Origin: Candidatus Poribacteria bacterium
Lineage (GTDB): Bacteria; Poribacteria; WGA-4E; WGA-3G
Length of the DNA stretch: 64,000 nt
Reading direction: 5' to 3'
Assembly (NCBI GenBank): GCA_022827185.1
Contig: JAJDTM010000056.1
Coordinates: 124,001 to 188,000 of the forward strand
How positions within the stretch are numbered: the first letter of the stretch is position 1; each line of letters opens with the position of its first letter. The position numbers and the translations under genes were made by a program. Under the pieces are notes generated by a model. It ran no database searches, was not told where the DNA came from, and saw only the letters and a program-made list of their open reading frames with translations. Positions 45,229-53,386 of this stretch are shown piece by piece.

Positions 45229-46602
45229 TTACTTATCATTATGAATTTGAAATTCTCCAGCTTCATGCCAGTCTGTTCCGTCAAGGTTGACTTGACAGTC
45301 AGCGTCCCGTAGTCGCATCGCTAGTGCTTGCCTTTTTGCTGTTGAGTTATCTAATCTGATTGTGTGTCGACCTCCGATATCACTAAACGGTCTAAGTTGA
45401 CCGATCTCAACCAACACAGTTCTCTTAGGATCGCGCCCGAAGGCCATCCCCGCTTCAAAAATCACATTAGGTCGCGCTTGAGGGGTTAAATCTTTTTCAT
45501 ATGCGAGATCATCTGGAGATTGAAATTCAGGTCTTACCCTAGCCTCGTCGTCTGGAGTCATAAGAACAACAGTAGCTTGAGCTTGCTCGAAAGCTGCATT
45601 GAGAATTTCTGCTACATGTGGTGAACCTTTTCCAGTCCACTGAACAGCTTGGGTCCACTCAATGGGTTCCAGACCTATCGAACGTAGGAAGGTGAACATT
45701 GCATCTCGCAAGTCTTTGTTTCTACCGTGAACAACAAATACCCTTCGTGAACTTTTTTCCATTCTTTCTATTGTCTCCTGTTCTAATGTTATTATTGACT
45801 CAGTTAAAAGCTGAAGAATTTTTGGACCGATTTTTTCAATGGAAACACCACCATTGTGTGTAGAAATGCTCGCTAGTCGAGTCGTGGCGTTATCCACTGG
45901 ACCGATGTATTCATTTGGGTTTGAGAGTGCAGAACGCGATATTTCTAAGGCACCTCCCTTTCCATCTCCGTATCTGGAGGCGATTGGCAAGTCAATTGGA
46001 ATAACCGGTTTTTTACTTTCGAGGTAGAGTTGACTAGAATGCTCAACGCCCTCGCCGCCTCCCACAATGATGAGTCCGGCACCGTACTCGGCTTCTCGTG
46101 TTCTCCGGTAGGCTCCTGCATTCCAACCAGGAGGAACGCGCACTAGGTGTATTGCCTGTTTTTCAATAAGTCGATTCCACAAATCCCTACGCCTGTCCGG
46201 AATCTCAGATTCTGCCTTTTCAGATGAGACAATTATAGCCACCGGCTCTCCGGCGAGTAGATTGTTTAAATTCTGAAAGTTGATATAATTATCTATAGTT
46301 TCAAGTACATTCCAATCATAATATAACGCTGTGTCCCACGAAGGTTTGTCGGCATTTACCATATCCTCAGTGCCGGTCCCAACAATTAATTTAGCATGAT
46401 TCCTCAGTAATCCGCTGGTTAAATATCGAACTAGCTCGTGAGAGTACTTGAGAATTTTTAGATTTGTGGTCTTATGAGCACTTCCTGCAATCTGAATATA
46501 TCTTCCCGAGAGATTTTGCCTAAGGTTACCAAATTCATGATTCATATAATTTTTTTCATCATACACGTAGTGTATCCTCACTTTTTGAATATATCTTTCC
46601 AT
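45229..46602 (-). CDS. CBASS effector: SLOG (TPALS/Cap17-N-like) fused to TIR-like domain
   Basis: A 457-residue protein. Residues about 33-210 form a Rossmann-like SLOG domain (GRYIQIAGSAHKT, YGAGLIIVGGGEGVEH, KPVIPIDLPI) of the TIR/PNP-associated type. Residues about 287-440 are a CAP12/Pycsar-type TIR domain: RRVFVVHGRNKDLRDAM, VVLMTPDDEAR and NVIFEAGMAFGR, where E383 takes the place of the NAD-cleaving glutamate. I infer that a cyclic nucleotide from the CD-NTase next door binds the SLOG part and turns on NAD+ breakdown, causing abortive infection. It overlaps the CD-NTase gene by 25 nt and is last in the operon. No signal or membrane helix. Confidence 0.82.
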   Translation of the reverse strand: MERYIQKVRIHYVYDEKNYMNHEFGNLRQNLSGRYIQIAGSAHKTTNLKILKYSHELVRYLTSGLLRNHAKLIVGTGTEDMVNADKPSWDTALYYDWNVLETIDNYINFQNLNNLLAGEPVAIIVSSEKAESEIPDRRRDLWNRLIEKQAIHLVRVPPGWNAGAYRRTREAEYGAGLIIVGGGEGVEHSSQLYLESKKPVIPIDLPIASRYGDGKGGALEISRSALSNPNEYIGPVDNATTRLASISTHNGGVSIEKIGPKILQLLTESIITLEQETIERMEKSSRRVFVVHGRNKDLRDAMFTFLRSIGLEPIEWTQAVQWTGKGSPHVAEILNAAFEQAQATVVLMTPDDEARVRPEFQSPDDLAYEKDLTPQARPNVIFEAGMAFGRDPKRTVLVEIGQLRPFSDIGGRHTIRLDNSTAKRQALAMRLRDADCQVNLDGTDWHEAGEFQIHNDK

Positions 46603-47477
46603 GTGTCCAAAGACGGTGATTCTGTTGCCTTCTTGATTTTATTTTCTATTTGGGCGAAATTCCGTGCCATACGTTTTCTTTCACTGCTTGATAAGTCACC
46701 ATCAATATACTGAGTTTGTCTACTCGGATCAGCGGTCGGTCTTAGGGACAACGACTTCGCTTTATTAAAGAAATGTTGAAGCATTCTCTGTTGTGTCATG
46801 GGTCCAGCATAATGCTTGAAGACATTCACAGCCATGTTTGACACATGGTAAGAAGATACTTTAACATTATTTGCATCACAAATTGATTTTATCAGTTTGA
46901 TAGTTGGTACAACCTGTCCAGATTGCTTTTGATTTATTGAGGTGAGCTCTCGCGAAAATCGCTTAGGATAAGTTGAAATCCATCCTTTTCCATTTGGATC
47001 AGGAATCCGATAGCCATCTCGATAACGAAATGCAGGCAAAACCTGCACCTGTAACCCATCAGAAAACTCTACAGTAACAGCCATTACCCCCGAAGATATT
47101 GTTGTATTTGGCAAACGCTCTCGTATTGCGCTGGCGAAGTCATTAATAACTTGATCGGAAGATTTATCCGTTGTAAAATTTCCCAAATCAGCTAGTATGT
47201 CAATGTCACTGAGATTCTTAACATCAGTATGTGTTGAATGGGAACCGCCAAACCGAACATTCTCGACCTCAAACTCATTTTTTAATTTATCCTCTATCAA
47301 CTTCTTGTGTTGGTTAATTGCGTTATAATCATGCGCATTGATTTCCATCAGTTTTTCTTGAAGAAAATCTGCAATCTTTGTTAACCCGAACTTCTTGTCG
47401 GTTTCATTTGGTCCTACTTCAGTAATGTCCCGTCGTGTATGATCACTGCGAAATCTAGATCCACTACCTCCAGTCAT
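46578..47477 (-). CDS. CBASS cyclic oligonucleotide synthase (CD-NTase)
   Basis: A 299-residue SMODS-type nucleotidyltransferase. The signature GGSHSTHTD followed by SDIDILADLG (G77-G78-S79, D91, D93) identifies a CD-NTase of the CBASS anti-phage class. At the third carboxylate position, three residues before Pro 148 in VQVLPAF, I read Gln 145 rather than Asp or Glu. The domain continues with YRIPDPNGKGW and the helical C-terminal part. The first ten residues are Gly/Ser-rich (MTGGSGSRFR), a free tail. The start overlaps the stop of the TGT-like gene by one base (TAATG). It is probably clade D, as in type IV CBASS, but that needs alignment. Confidence 0.87.
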   Translation of the reverse strand: MTGGSGSRFRSDHTRRDITEVGPNETDKKFGLTKIADFLQEKLMEINAHDYNAINQHKKLIEDKLKNEFEVENVRFGGSHSTHTDVKNLSDIDILADLGNFTTDKSSDQVINDFASAIRERLPNTTISSGVMAVTVEFSDGLQVQVLPAFRYRDGYRIPDPNGKGWISTYPKRFSRELTSINQKQSGQVVPTIKLIKSICDANNVKVSSYHVSNMAVNVFKHYAGPMTQQRMLQHFFNKAKSLSLRPTADPSRQTQYIDGDLSSSERKRMARNFAQIENKIKKATESPSLDTWKDIFKK

Positions 47478-48439
47478 TAATTTTCCTCCTGTTCATCAAA
47501 ATACCTGAAGACTTTATATACCTCTGACATTTCTTTCTCAAGAGTTTTCATATCATTAGCATGAATTGCATAAGTCAAATCACTACGGGCTTGCTCCATA
47601 TCTTGTAGGTTATGCAGTATCATTGATAATTCTATATTAGCTGTCAATAACTGTTCAATAGGTACTACATACTCAATTTCTCGTCGGTAAAGGGTTTCTC
47701 CATTTAAAAACAGGTGCCTCAACCATGTTAAACCATCAAATATATCTGCGCCAGCAAGGGCGAACCTAATCACCGTTTTTAAATCGAAACAGCCGAAAAC
47801 ATGAATCGGAATATACCGTTCCATATCAAAAGCCGATAGAGCCGCTCTCAGACGATTAATAAAATAAACACCATGAGCCCATGTTGGAGCTATTTCCTTT
47901 TCAGTCAAGCCCAGGATCTGAAATTCACTTGTGTACGGTTTCAATGTTTCGGCGAGAACATACGGATCTATGTTGTTTGGAACGTGAATCAGAATATCTT
48001 TGGTATAAGTTCCTTTCACTTTCGCGTATAAGTGTAAAGCCCTTTCAAGTTGCTGTTTTACACTTATTAAATCATAGGGTTTATCGTAACTGACCAATAC
48101 ATCATGTCCATTCCACGGTATCCGATTCGCTGTCTGGATATAGGTGTTTTCATCCCATTCTTCTAAGCTGGCCGAATTATTACACGTTGGGCAAATCGTC
48201 GTTTCGTATCCGCCACTGTCCCAAATGCGAATCCTTGAATCTTCTGCTAAAATCAACCCAGGCGGAAAGATATATTCATAATCATAAAGTGACAAAAGAT
48301 ACGATGGAACATAAGGAAGTGAATGTTCCAATCGCTCAATTACATCTGGAAAACCTCTACTTGAATACGAATAAATAAACAATGGCAGGTTTTCACCATT
48401 GAAATTTCGTTGTTCTACATCATGTTGAAATATTTTCAT
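47477..48439 (-). CDS. TGT-like protein of type IV CBASS (Cap10-like)
   Basis: A 320-residue relative of tRNA-guanine transglycosylase. The base-binding aspartate motif reads IWDSGGYE (D74), and the nucleophile region reads FALAGADIFDGLTWLR (D235), matching TGT's D-x-FD. C83-PT-C86 could be part of a metal site. It is shorter than housekeeping TGT and divergent. Its place between QueC-like and CD-NTase genes, with 20 nt and 1 nt overlaps, points to the CBASS accessory Cap10 and not to queuosine synthesis. It may handle a deazaguanine base on protein or nucleic acid; the reaction is inferred. Confidence 0.78.
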   Translation of the reverse strand: MKIFQHDVEQRNFNGENLPLFIYSYSSRGFPDVIERLEHSLPYVPSYLLSLYDYEYIFPPGLILAEDSRIRIWDSGGYETTICPTCNNSASLEEWDENTYIQTANRIPWNGHDVLVSYDKPYDLISVKQQLERALHLYAKVKGTYTKDILIHVPNNIDPYVLAETLKPYTSEFQILGLTEKEIAPTWAHGVYFINRLRAALSAFDMERYIPIHVFGCFDLKTVIRFALAGADIFDGLTWLRHLFLNGETLYRREIEYVVPIEQLLTANIELSMILHNLQDMEQARSDLTYAIHANDMKTLEKEMSEVYKVFRYFDEQEEN

Positions 48440-48995
48440 AGTAAATGACTTCCCTTCGATCTTGGCAAGCGAGGCAATGTTCGCAAGGAGGTACCACGCC
48501 TCGCAAGCAACTGTATGTCAAATGAATAGGGACATCCATCTTTTTGCAATAAGCTGCAATATCTATTTTTGTCAGTTCACCAAAGGGAAAATCCATTGCT
48601 AGACAATCGTTCGATACTGTGCGTACAAGAGTGTCAATTTCTTTTTGAAAATTGGTTGAAGCGTCTCGATAATCAGTTCCTTCGTGTATTCCCATAGCGA
48701 TTAGACCATGAGAAGTGGGAAAGGAACAAGCACCAATGGAAGCAAGCAGAAGATTTCTTCCTCGGACTTCATTACCTGATTTCGCTAGGAACCACTGCAT
48801 CCCTTGCAACTTTATAATTTTCAGTGGGATGTCAAAATGCTCTGTTACAGCTTTGACTGCTTTTAACTCAGGGACTTTGGCAATCTGTCCATAATCCACC
48901 CACATCGCGGAAGGTGAATATCCATTTGAGATATAATAGGACAGGCAGGCAGTTGAATCTATACCCCCTGAAGATAGTACTAATACATTTGTCAT
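48420..48995 (-). CDS. QueC-like PP-loop enzyme of type IV CBASS (Cap9-like)
   Basis: A 191-residue enzyme. The PP-loop LSSGGIDST (8-16) binds ATP, and C163, C171, C174 and C177 form the zinc site as in QueC, which makes preQ0 from 7-carboxy-7-deazaguanine. The protein is slightly shorter than housekeeping QueC. No queD, queE or folE gene is in the window. It is first in the four-gene operon and lacks a good ribosome site, which suggests a leaderless or weak start. In type IV CBASS a QueC-like protein (Cap9) accompanies the CD-NTase; I recall a report that it joins a deazaguanine to the CD-NTase N-terminus, but cannot verify that here. Confidence 0.82.
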   Translation of the reverse strand: MTNVLVLSSGGIDSTACLSYYISNGYSPSAMWVDYGQIAKVPELKAVKAVTEHFDIPLKIIKLQGMQWFLAKSGNEVRGRNLLLASIGACSFPTSHGLIAMGIHEGTDYRDASTNFQKEIDTLVRTVSNDCLAMDFPFGELTKIDIAAYCKKMDVPIHLTYSCLRGVVPPCEHCLACQDRREVIYYENIST

Positions 48996-49205
48996 AGAGG
49001 GGTCTAATCTATAAAACTCACACTTTATATGTAGTTCCAGTTCAAGTTAAGTGGTTCATCATTGCTAGAGTCTTACTGAATTTCAGTTATATATTAGCAC
49101 ATTTGAGGAGAAGAATCAAGGGAGATTACTTATAGTTTCAGGACGATTTAGTTTTTGGTTTTGATTTTAGTTTCCGTTTACAGATAGTACCGTTTTTTCG
49201 GAATA

Positions 49206-49229
49206 TCGCGAGCTCAGCTCGCTCCTACA
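49206..49229. repeat. 24 bp palindromic repeat, inverted copy
   Basis: The complement of TGTAGGAGCGAGCTGAGCTC then GCGA. The gap 48996-49370 otherwise has AT-rich DNA and the mod promoter. Confidence 0.7.
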
Positions 49230-49299
49230 GAGGAAAATATATCCATGTATAAAGTGGATATATAAAACTAAATCCCCCTGCCTCACTTAACAACCTTAG

Positions 49300-49328
49300 T
49301 TGCAATGATTTGGCATTTGTGATAATAT
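49300..49328 (+). promoter_or_regulatory. Sigma-70 promoter of mod
   Basis: TTGCAA at 49300-49305, 17 nt, TAATAT at 49323-49328, 42 nt before the ATG, which has GGAGGAGG as ribosome site. Confidence 0.6.
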
Positions 49329-49370
49329 GTACAATATCAGACACGCAGCATTCACGGAGGAGGCGATTCT

Positions 49371-52052
49371 ATGCCGAAAAAACCAATTGACCATTACGAA
49401 CATCCTGATACACTTCCCAACAACCCGACCCAAGAATTAAGTGGATTCGCTGAAGATGAGGAAAACGCGCCAACCCGTTATCCACGCGACACAGCCCTTG
49501 ATCCGCAACTTGTCTGGAAAGGCAAAGATCAACAGAACGATAGCGACCTGGAAGTGCCAGCCGTACCGATTTATACGCAAGAACACATCCAACCCCAAGC
49601 GATTATAGAGACTCTCCGCGCCCAAAAACAGCGAGAATCAGATCAAATCGAACTACTTTTTGAAGGGTTCAACGACCTTGATTTCAACCAGAAAATTGAA
49701 TTCTATGAACATGAACAGAACTGGCACAACCGCTTTATCCTTGGTGATTCCCTTGCCGTGATGAATTCTCTCGCTGAAAAAGAGCAGCTCAAAAGCGGGG
49801 TGCAGATGATCTATTTTGATCCACCTTACGGAATTAAATTCAGCAGCAACTGGCAGGTCAGCACCCGTAAGCGCGATGTCAGCGATACCAAAGCAGAAGA
49901 CGTTACGCCGCAACCGGAACAGGTGAAAGCATTCCGTGATACGTGGGAACTCGGCATCCATTCCTACCTCGCCTATCTCCGTGACCGCCTTACCGTTGCT
50001 TATGAACTACTTGCGGATAGCGGCAGCATCTTCGTCCAGATTAGCGATGAGAATGTCCATCGTGTGCGATGTATATTAGATGAAGTGTTTGGAGATACTA
50101 ATTTCGTTTCCACAATTGCATGGACTCGGGCAAATATGACTTCTTCAACAGAGTTAGCATCAGTATCTGACTATCTGTTGTGGTATGCAAAAGATAAAGA
50201 GCAAGTGAAATATAATCAACTCTATATGGAACGTGATGAACGGACAGCTGAACCGCTTTTAAGGCGCTATTATAATGTTGAATTGCCGAATAGAACACGA
50301 AGGAGAATGACGAAAGAAGAGATGGAAAATCCTTCCCTTCTTCCTGAAGGAAGTCGGAGATTTGCAGATTATTCAGTTTCATCACAGACAGGCGGAAGTG
50401 CTAATTATGCGTATAATTTTGAAGGAAGAACTTATCTTCCGCCTGGCGATCGAGGCTGGGCTACAAGTCAAGATGGGTTAAATCGTCTCACTAAACAGAG
50501 AAGACTTCTCCCATTGGGAAAGACGTTGTGTTATATACGATATGCTGATGATTTTCCGGGGCAGGCCATTACCAACTTATGGACCGATACCGCTGGATCT
50601 CGGTCAGGAAGAATGTACGTTGTGGAAACGAATCCTAAAGTCGTCCAACGGTGCATATTGATGACAACCGATCCGGGAGACCTTGTTCTCGATCCGACCT
50701 GTGGCAGTGGGACGACCGCTTATGTCGCAGAACAGTGGGGCAGACGGTGGATAACAGTAGACACCTCACGCGTCGCTCTGGCATTGGCGCGCACACGCCT
50801 CATGGCAGCCAAATATCTGTACTATCGGCTTGAAGATGTCAATGACATCAAGCACGGTTTTGTCTACAAATCAGTCAGGCAACTGAGTCTATCAGACATA
50901 GCAAATAACACAGAGATTGACGACATCCATGCCGAATATGCTGAGAAACTGGAACCGTTGCGTGCCGAGATGAACCGTCTCATGGAGCAGAATTGGATGG
51001 AGTGGGAGGTACCAACAGAAACTGATAGTGAATGGAGCCCCAAGTTCCAAGAACTACACCGTCAATGGCTCAATCTCAAGCGCGAGCGACAACTCGCCAT
51101 GGACGCTTCGACTGCACGGCGTGCAAAAAAAGAGATACTCTACGATCAACCGCACGAGGACACAAAACGGGTTCGTGTTACAGGTCCATTCACTGTAGAG
51201 AGTTTATCGCCACATTTTGTCCTTGACCCCGTTGATGCAGAAGCTGATACCCCGACAACTGCTGCTCCAGATGTCTCACAAGATTACCATCAGCACATCC
51301 TTGAACATCTGAAAACAGGAGGCGTGCAAAACCGCCTTCAGGAGCAGCGCATTACCTTTGATTGGTTGGAGGAACTACCCGGCGAGTGGTTACATGCCGA
51401 AGGTGCGTATACCGATGCAGATAACAATATACAGAGTGTTGCTATTAGTATCGCGTCGCAATCCATTACTGTTGGTAGTCAGTGGATAAATGAGGCTGCG
51501 AAGGAAGCTGCACGCCGAACACCGCGATTCGATCTACTCATTATTGCCGGTTTTGCGTTTGAAGGCTATACCGCTGGTGAGGACACACGCATGGGACGGC
51601 TTACCATCCTACCGGTTAAGATGAGCCCTGAGTTAATGGTGCGCGAGCTCAAAAACACGGGGCAAGGCAATCTGTTCATGGTGTTTGGAGAACCGGATGT
51701 CGAGATTGTGAATCATGAAGATGGGACGCACGCCGTGAAACTTTTGGGTGTAGATGTGTACGATCCGAAGCAGGGGTTAACCCGTTCCGATACACCGGAA
51801 GACATCGCGTGCTGGTTCATTGATACTGCCTATAACGGTGAAGCGTTTTTCGTCCGACATGCCTATTTCACGGGTGAGGATGAACCGTATAAGCAGCTGA
51901 AGCGCGCACTCAATTCGGGAATCGACGCAGAGGCGTGGGAGGCACTTTATCGGACAGAGAGTCTTCCATTTGCAAAACCTGAAACCGGTAAAATCGCAGT
52001 CAAGGTCATCAACCACTACGGCGATGAGGTGATGAAGGAGTATAAGGTGTAG
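49371..52052 (+). CDS. Type III-like DNA methyltransferase (Mod)
   Basis: An 893-residue beta-class N6-adenine (or N4-cytosine) methyltransferase. The catalytic DPPY (150-153) precedes the SAM motif LDPTCGSGTT (440-449), the order seen in type III Mod proteins. The region between them (about 235-415, DNA 50075-50620) is the target-recognition part and is markedly more AT-rich than the flanks, a sign of domain exchange. A C-terminal region of over 300 residues (about 560-893) has no assigned fold and is larger than in classical Mod. Its Res partner is 5 kb downstream at 57082, with an Rpn gene and two ATPase-PIN pairs between. Confidence 0.87.
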   Translation: MPKKPIDHYEHPDTLPNNPTQELSGFAEDEENAPTRYPRDTALDPQLVWKGKDQQNDSDLEVPAVPIYTQEHIQPQAIIETLRAQKQRESDQIELLFEGFNDLDFNQKIEFYEHEQNWHNRFILGDSLAVMNSLAEKEQLKSGVQMIYFDPPYGIKFSSNWQVSTRKRDVSDTKAEDVTPQPEQVKAFRDTWELGIHSYLAYLRDRLTVAYELLADSGSIFVQISDENVHRVRCILDEVFGDTNFVSTIAWTRANMTSSTELASVSDYLLWYAKDKEQVKYNQLYMERDERTAEPLLRRYYNVELPNRTRRRMTKEEMENPSLLPEGSRRFADYSVSSQTGGSANYAYNFEGRTYLPPGDRGWATSQDGLNRLTKQRRLLPLGKTLCYIRYADDFPGQAITNLWTDTAGSRSGRMYVVETNPKVVQRCILMTTDPGDLVLDPTCGSGTTAYVAEQWGRRWITVDTSRVALALARTRLMAAKYLYYRLEDVNDIKHGFVYKSVRQLSLSDIANNTEIDDIHAEYAEKLEPLRAEMNRLMEQNWMEWEVPTETDSEWSPKFQELHRQWLNLKRERQLAMDASTARRAKKEILYDQPHEDTKRVRVTGPFTVESLSPHFVLDPVDAEADTPTTAAPDVSQDYHQHILEHLKTGGVQNRLQEQRITFDWLEELPGEWLHAEGAYTDADNNIQSVAISIASQSITVGSQWINEAAKEAARRTPRFDLLIIAGFAFEGYTAGEDTRMGRLTILPVKMSPELMVRELKNTGQGNLFMVFGEPDVEIVNHEDGTHAVKLLGVDVYDPKQGLTRSDTPEDIACWFIDTAYNGEAFFVRHAYFTGEDEPYKQLKRALNSGIDAEAWEALYRTESLPFAKPETGKIAVKVINHYGDEVMKEYKV

Positions 52053-52068
52053 GGGTGCGGTGTTAATT

Positions 52069-52125
52069 GTCTGAATCGCGGATTACACGGATGACGCGGA
52101 TTATCGCGGATTTTTAAAAGCGTTT
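52069..52125. repeat. CTGAATCGCGGATTACACGG repeat
   Basis: TGTCTGAATCGCGGATTACA, then GGATGACGCGGATTATCGCG and GATTTTT: a copy of the family at 44517, in the gap after mod. Confidence 0.6.
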
Positions 52126-52165
52126 TCTGTCAATTGAATGCCCCTGAGTTAAATCCAATAATTAG

Positions 52166-53074
52166 CTATACACCTCTGTCTGCCGCTAAAACCCGTGCGA
52201 AGTCCTCTGTGCTTTCGGCTAAGAGGGCAGCGCGAAACAGCTGCTTGAGACGTTGGGAATCCTCAATCGTTTCTAATATGGGCTTGAAGGTGCTCGCAGC
52301 ATCGGGCTGTAATCGGAGTTCCAATGCTTCAAGAATGTCTTCAAGGGCCCGTTCTCTCATACCTTGCTCGAGGCCTTGTTGGTGTGCTTCTGCTGTGGCT
52401 TTCTCTGTCCAGTATTCAATAATATTACGTTGCTGCATGGTTTCCTCCGAAATGATACGTGAAATTACTTCCGATTCATAGACTAAATTTCCCAAAACAG
52501 CCAAGGTGCCGAGGTACGCTGGTTTGTTTGAGACGTCAACGCTATCGGCGGTTTGGATACACCGGCGCAGCCATTGCTCAGCATCTACACCCGCAGGACG
52601 TTTCATCAGCGGTGTGAAAGGGAGCAGTCCTGTAGGTTTTGCATCAAGAATCCGCTGCCCCTCCATCTCAATGAGCCGAAAAACCTTATATTCAATGAAA
52701 ATCTGATGTTCCGCTATGTTTTGCGCATAAACGCCACGGTCCCTTCGTCCCGCATCTGGTCGAAGATAGATAACACTTGAATACACCGGCAACCGATACG
52801 TTTCAACCAACCGAATGATATAACCTGCCATCCTCAGAGACATCTCAGGATCATAACTGTCGGTGGTTTGAAACTCGAAATGGACCAGAACCTCTTCACC
52901 CTCGCGTTCTACTTTGATGACGATATCTGCCTGGTGCATTTCAACCGTAGGTTGCTCCGGTACGATCAATTCAACGAAAGTAGCCTCGTCTTGCTCAAAG
53001 TTTAGGCAGTAATTGACGAAGTCCATGGGGTGTGTTTGTGCTTGCGTTTTGGTAAGGGTATCAAAAATCGCCAT
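52166..53074 (-). CDS. Rpn-family PD-(D/E)XK protein
   Basis: A 302-residue protein of the Rpn (transposase_31/YhgA-like) type. The nuclease core is ADIVIKV and VLVHFEFQT, followed by AGYIIRLVE; the C-terminal DUF4351-like helix EALELRLQPDAAS is at about 250-275. Rpn proteins are nucleases that aid RecA-independent recombination and are common in defence and repeat-rich regions. It is read opposite to mod and res. The start ATG 53074 has AGGAAA. It may be an island passenger. Confidence 0.8.
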   Translation of the reverse strand: MAIFDTLTKTQAQTHPMDFVNYCLNFEQDEATFVELIVPEQPTVEMHQADIVIKVEREGEEVLVHFEFQTTDSYDPEMSLRMAGYIIRLVETYRLPVYSSVIYLRPDAGRRDRGVYAQNIAEHQIFIEYKVFRLIEMEGQRILDAKPTGLLPFTPLMKRPAGVDAEQWLRRCIQTADSVDVSNKPAYLGTLAVLGNLVYESEVISRIISEETMQQRNIIEYWTEKATAEAHQQGLEQGMRERALEDILEALELRLQPDAASTFKPILETIEDSQRLKQLFRAALLAESTEDFARVLAADRGV

Positions 53075-53183
53075 TCTATTTCCTTTTTTCGTTTAGCAAA
53101 TTATAGCATATATTTGCAACACAAGTCAAATCTCATTTCAGGATCATTCAATTTTCGATGTGGATCTTGGTTCTACTTTATAT

Positions 53184-53315
53184 TCAGGGCTATTCAATTG
53201 TCCATTTTTCAATCGAATTTTCACCCCAGGCCCGGTAGGTTCGGTTTCCTAACCGAACCGGATCGTGAAAAAAAGACGTAAAACCCAATAATTTCTTAAA
53301 ATTGAATGACCCTGA
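53184..53315. mobile_element. 132 bp MITE, copy 2, with 8 bp target duplication
   Basis: TCAGGGCTATTCAATT at the left and AATTGAATGACCCTGA at the right are inverted repeats; the centre GGTTCGGTTTCCTAACCGAA then CC is a palindrome. CTTTATAT is found directly outside both ends (53176-53183 and 53316-53323), a perfect 8 bp duplication, so insertion was recent. No coding capacity. Confidence 0.85.
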
Positions 53316-53333
53316 CTTTATATTTCGATCCGC

Positions 53334-53362
53334 TTGAATTTTCTCGTGAAATTGCGTATAAT
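53334..53362 (+). promoter_or_regulatory. Sigma-70 promoter of the ATPase-PIN operon
   Basis: TTGAAT at 53334-53339, 17 nt, TATAAT at 53357-53362, 25 nt before ATG 53387 and only 18 nt from the MITE end. Confidence 0.65.
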
Positions 53363-53386
53363 AGAGTTAACATGGAGGCAAAAAAA

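Noticed and set aside
48420..48995. Housekeeping queC for queuosine
   Set aside because: No queD, queE, folE or queF gene is nearby and it overlaps a TGT-like and a CD-NTase gene, so a CBASS accessory role fits better.
47477..48995. Dpd DNA-deazaguanine modification cluster
   Set aside because: That system needs many more genes, including helicase and large nuclease components; only the two enzymes are here, both tied to the CD-NTase.
53306..53386. Longer N-terminus for ATPase 1
   Set aside because: The extra residues come from the MITE edge and promoter; the paralogue begins at MITHI and GGAGG precedes 53387.
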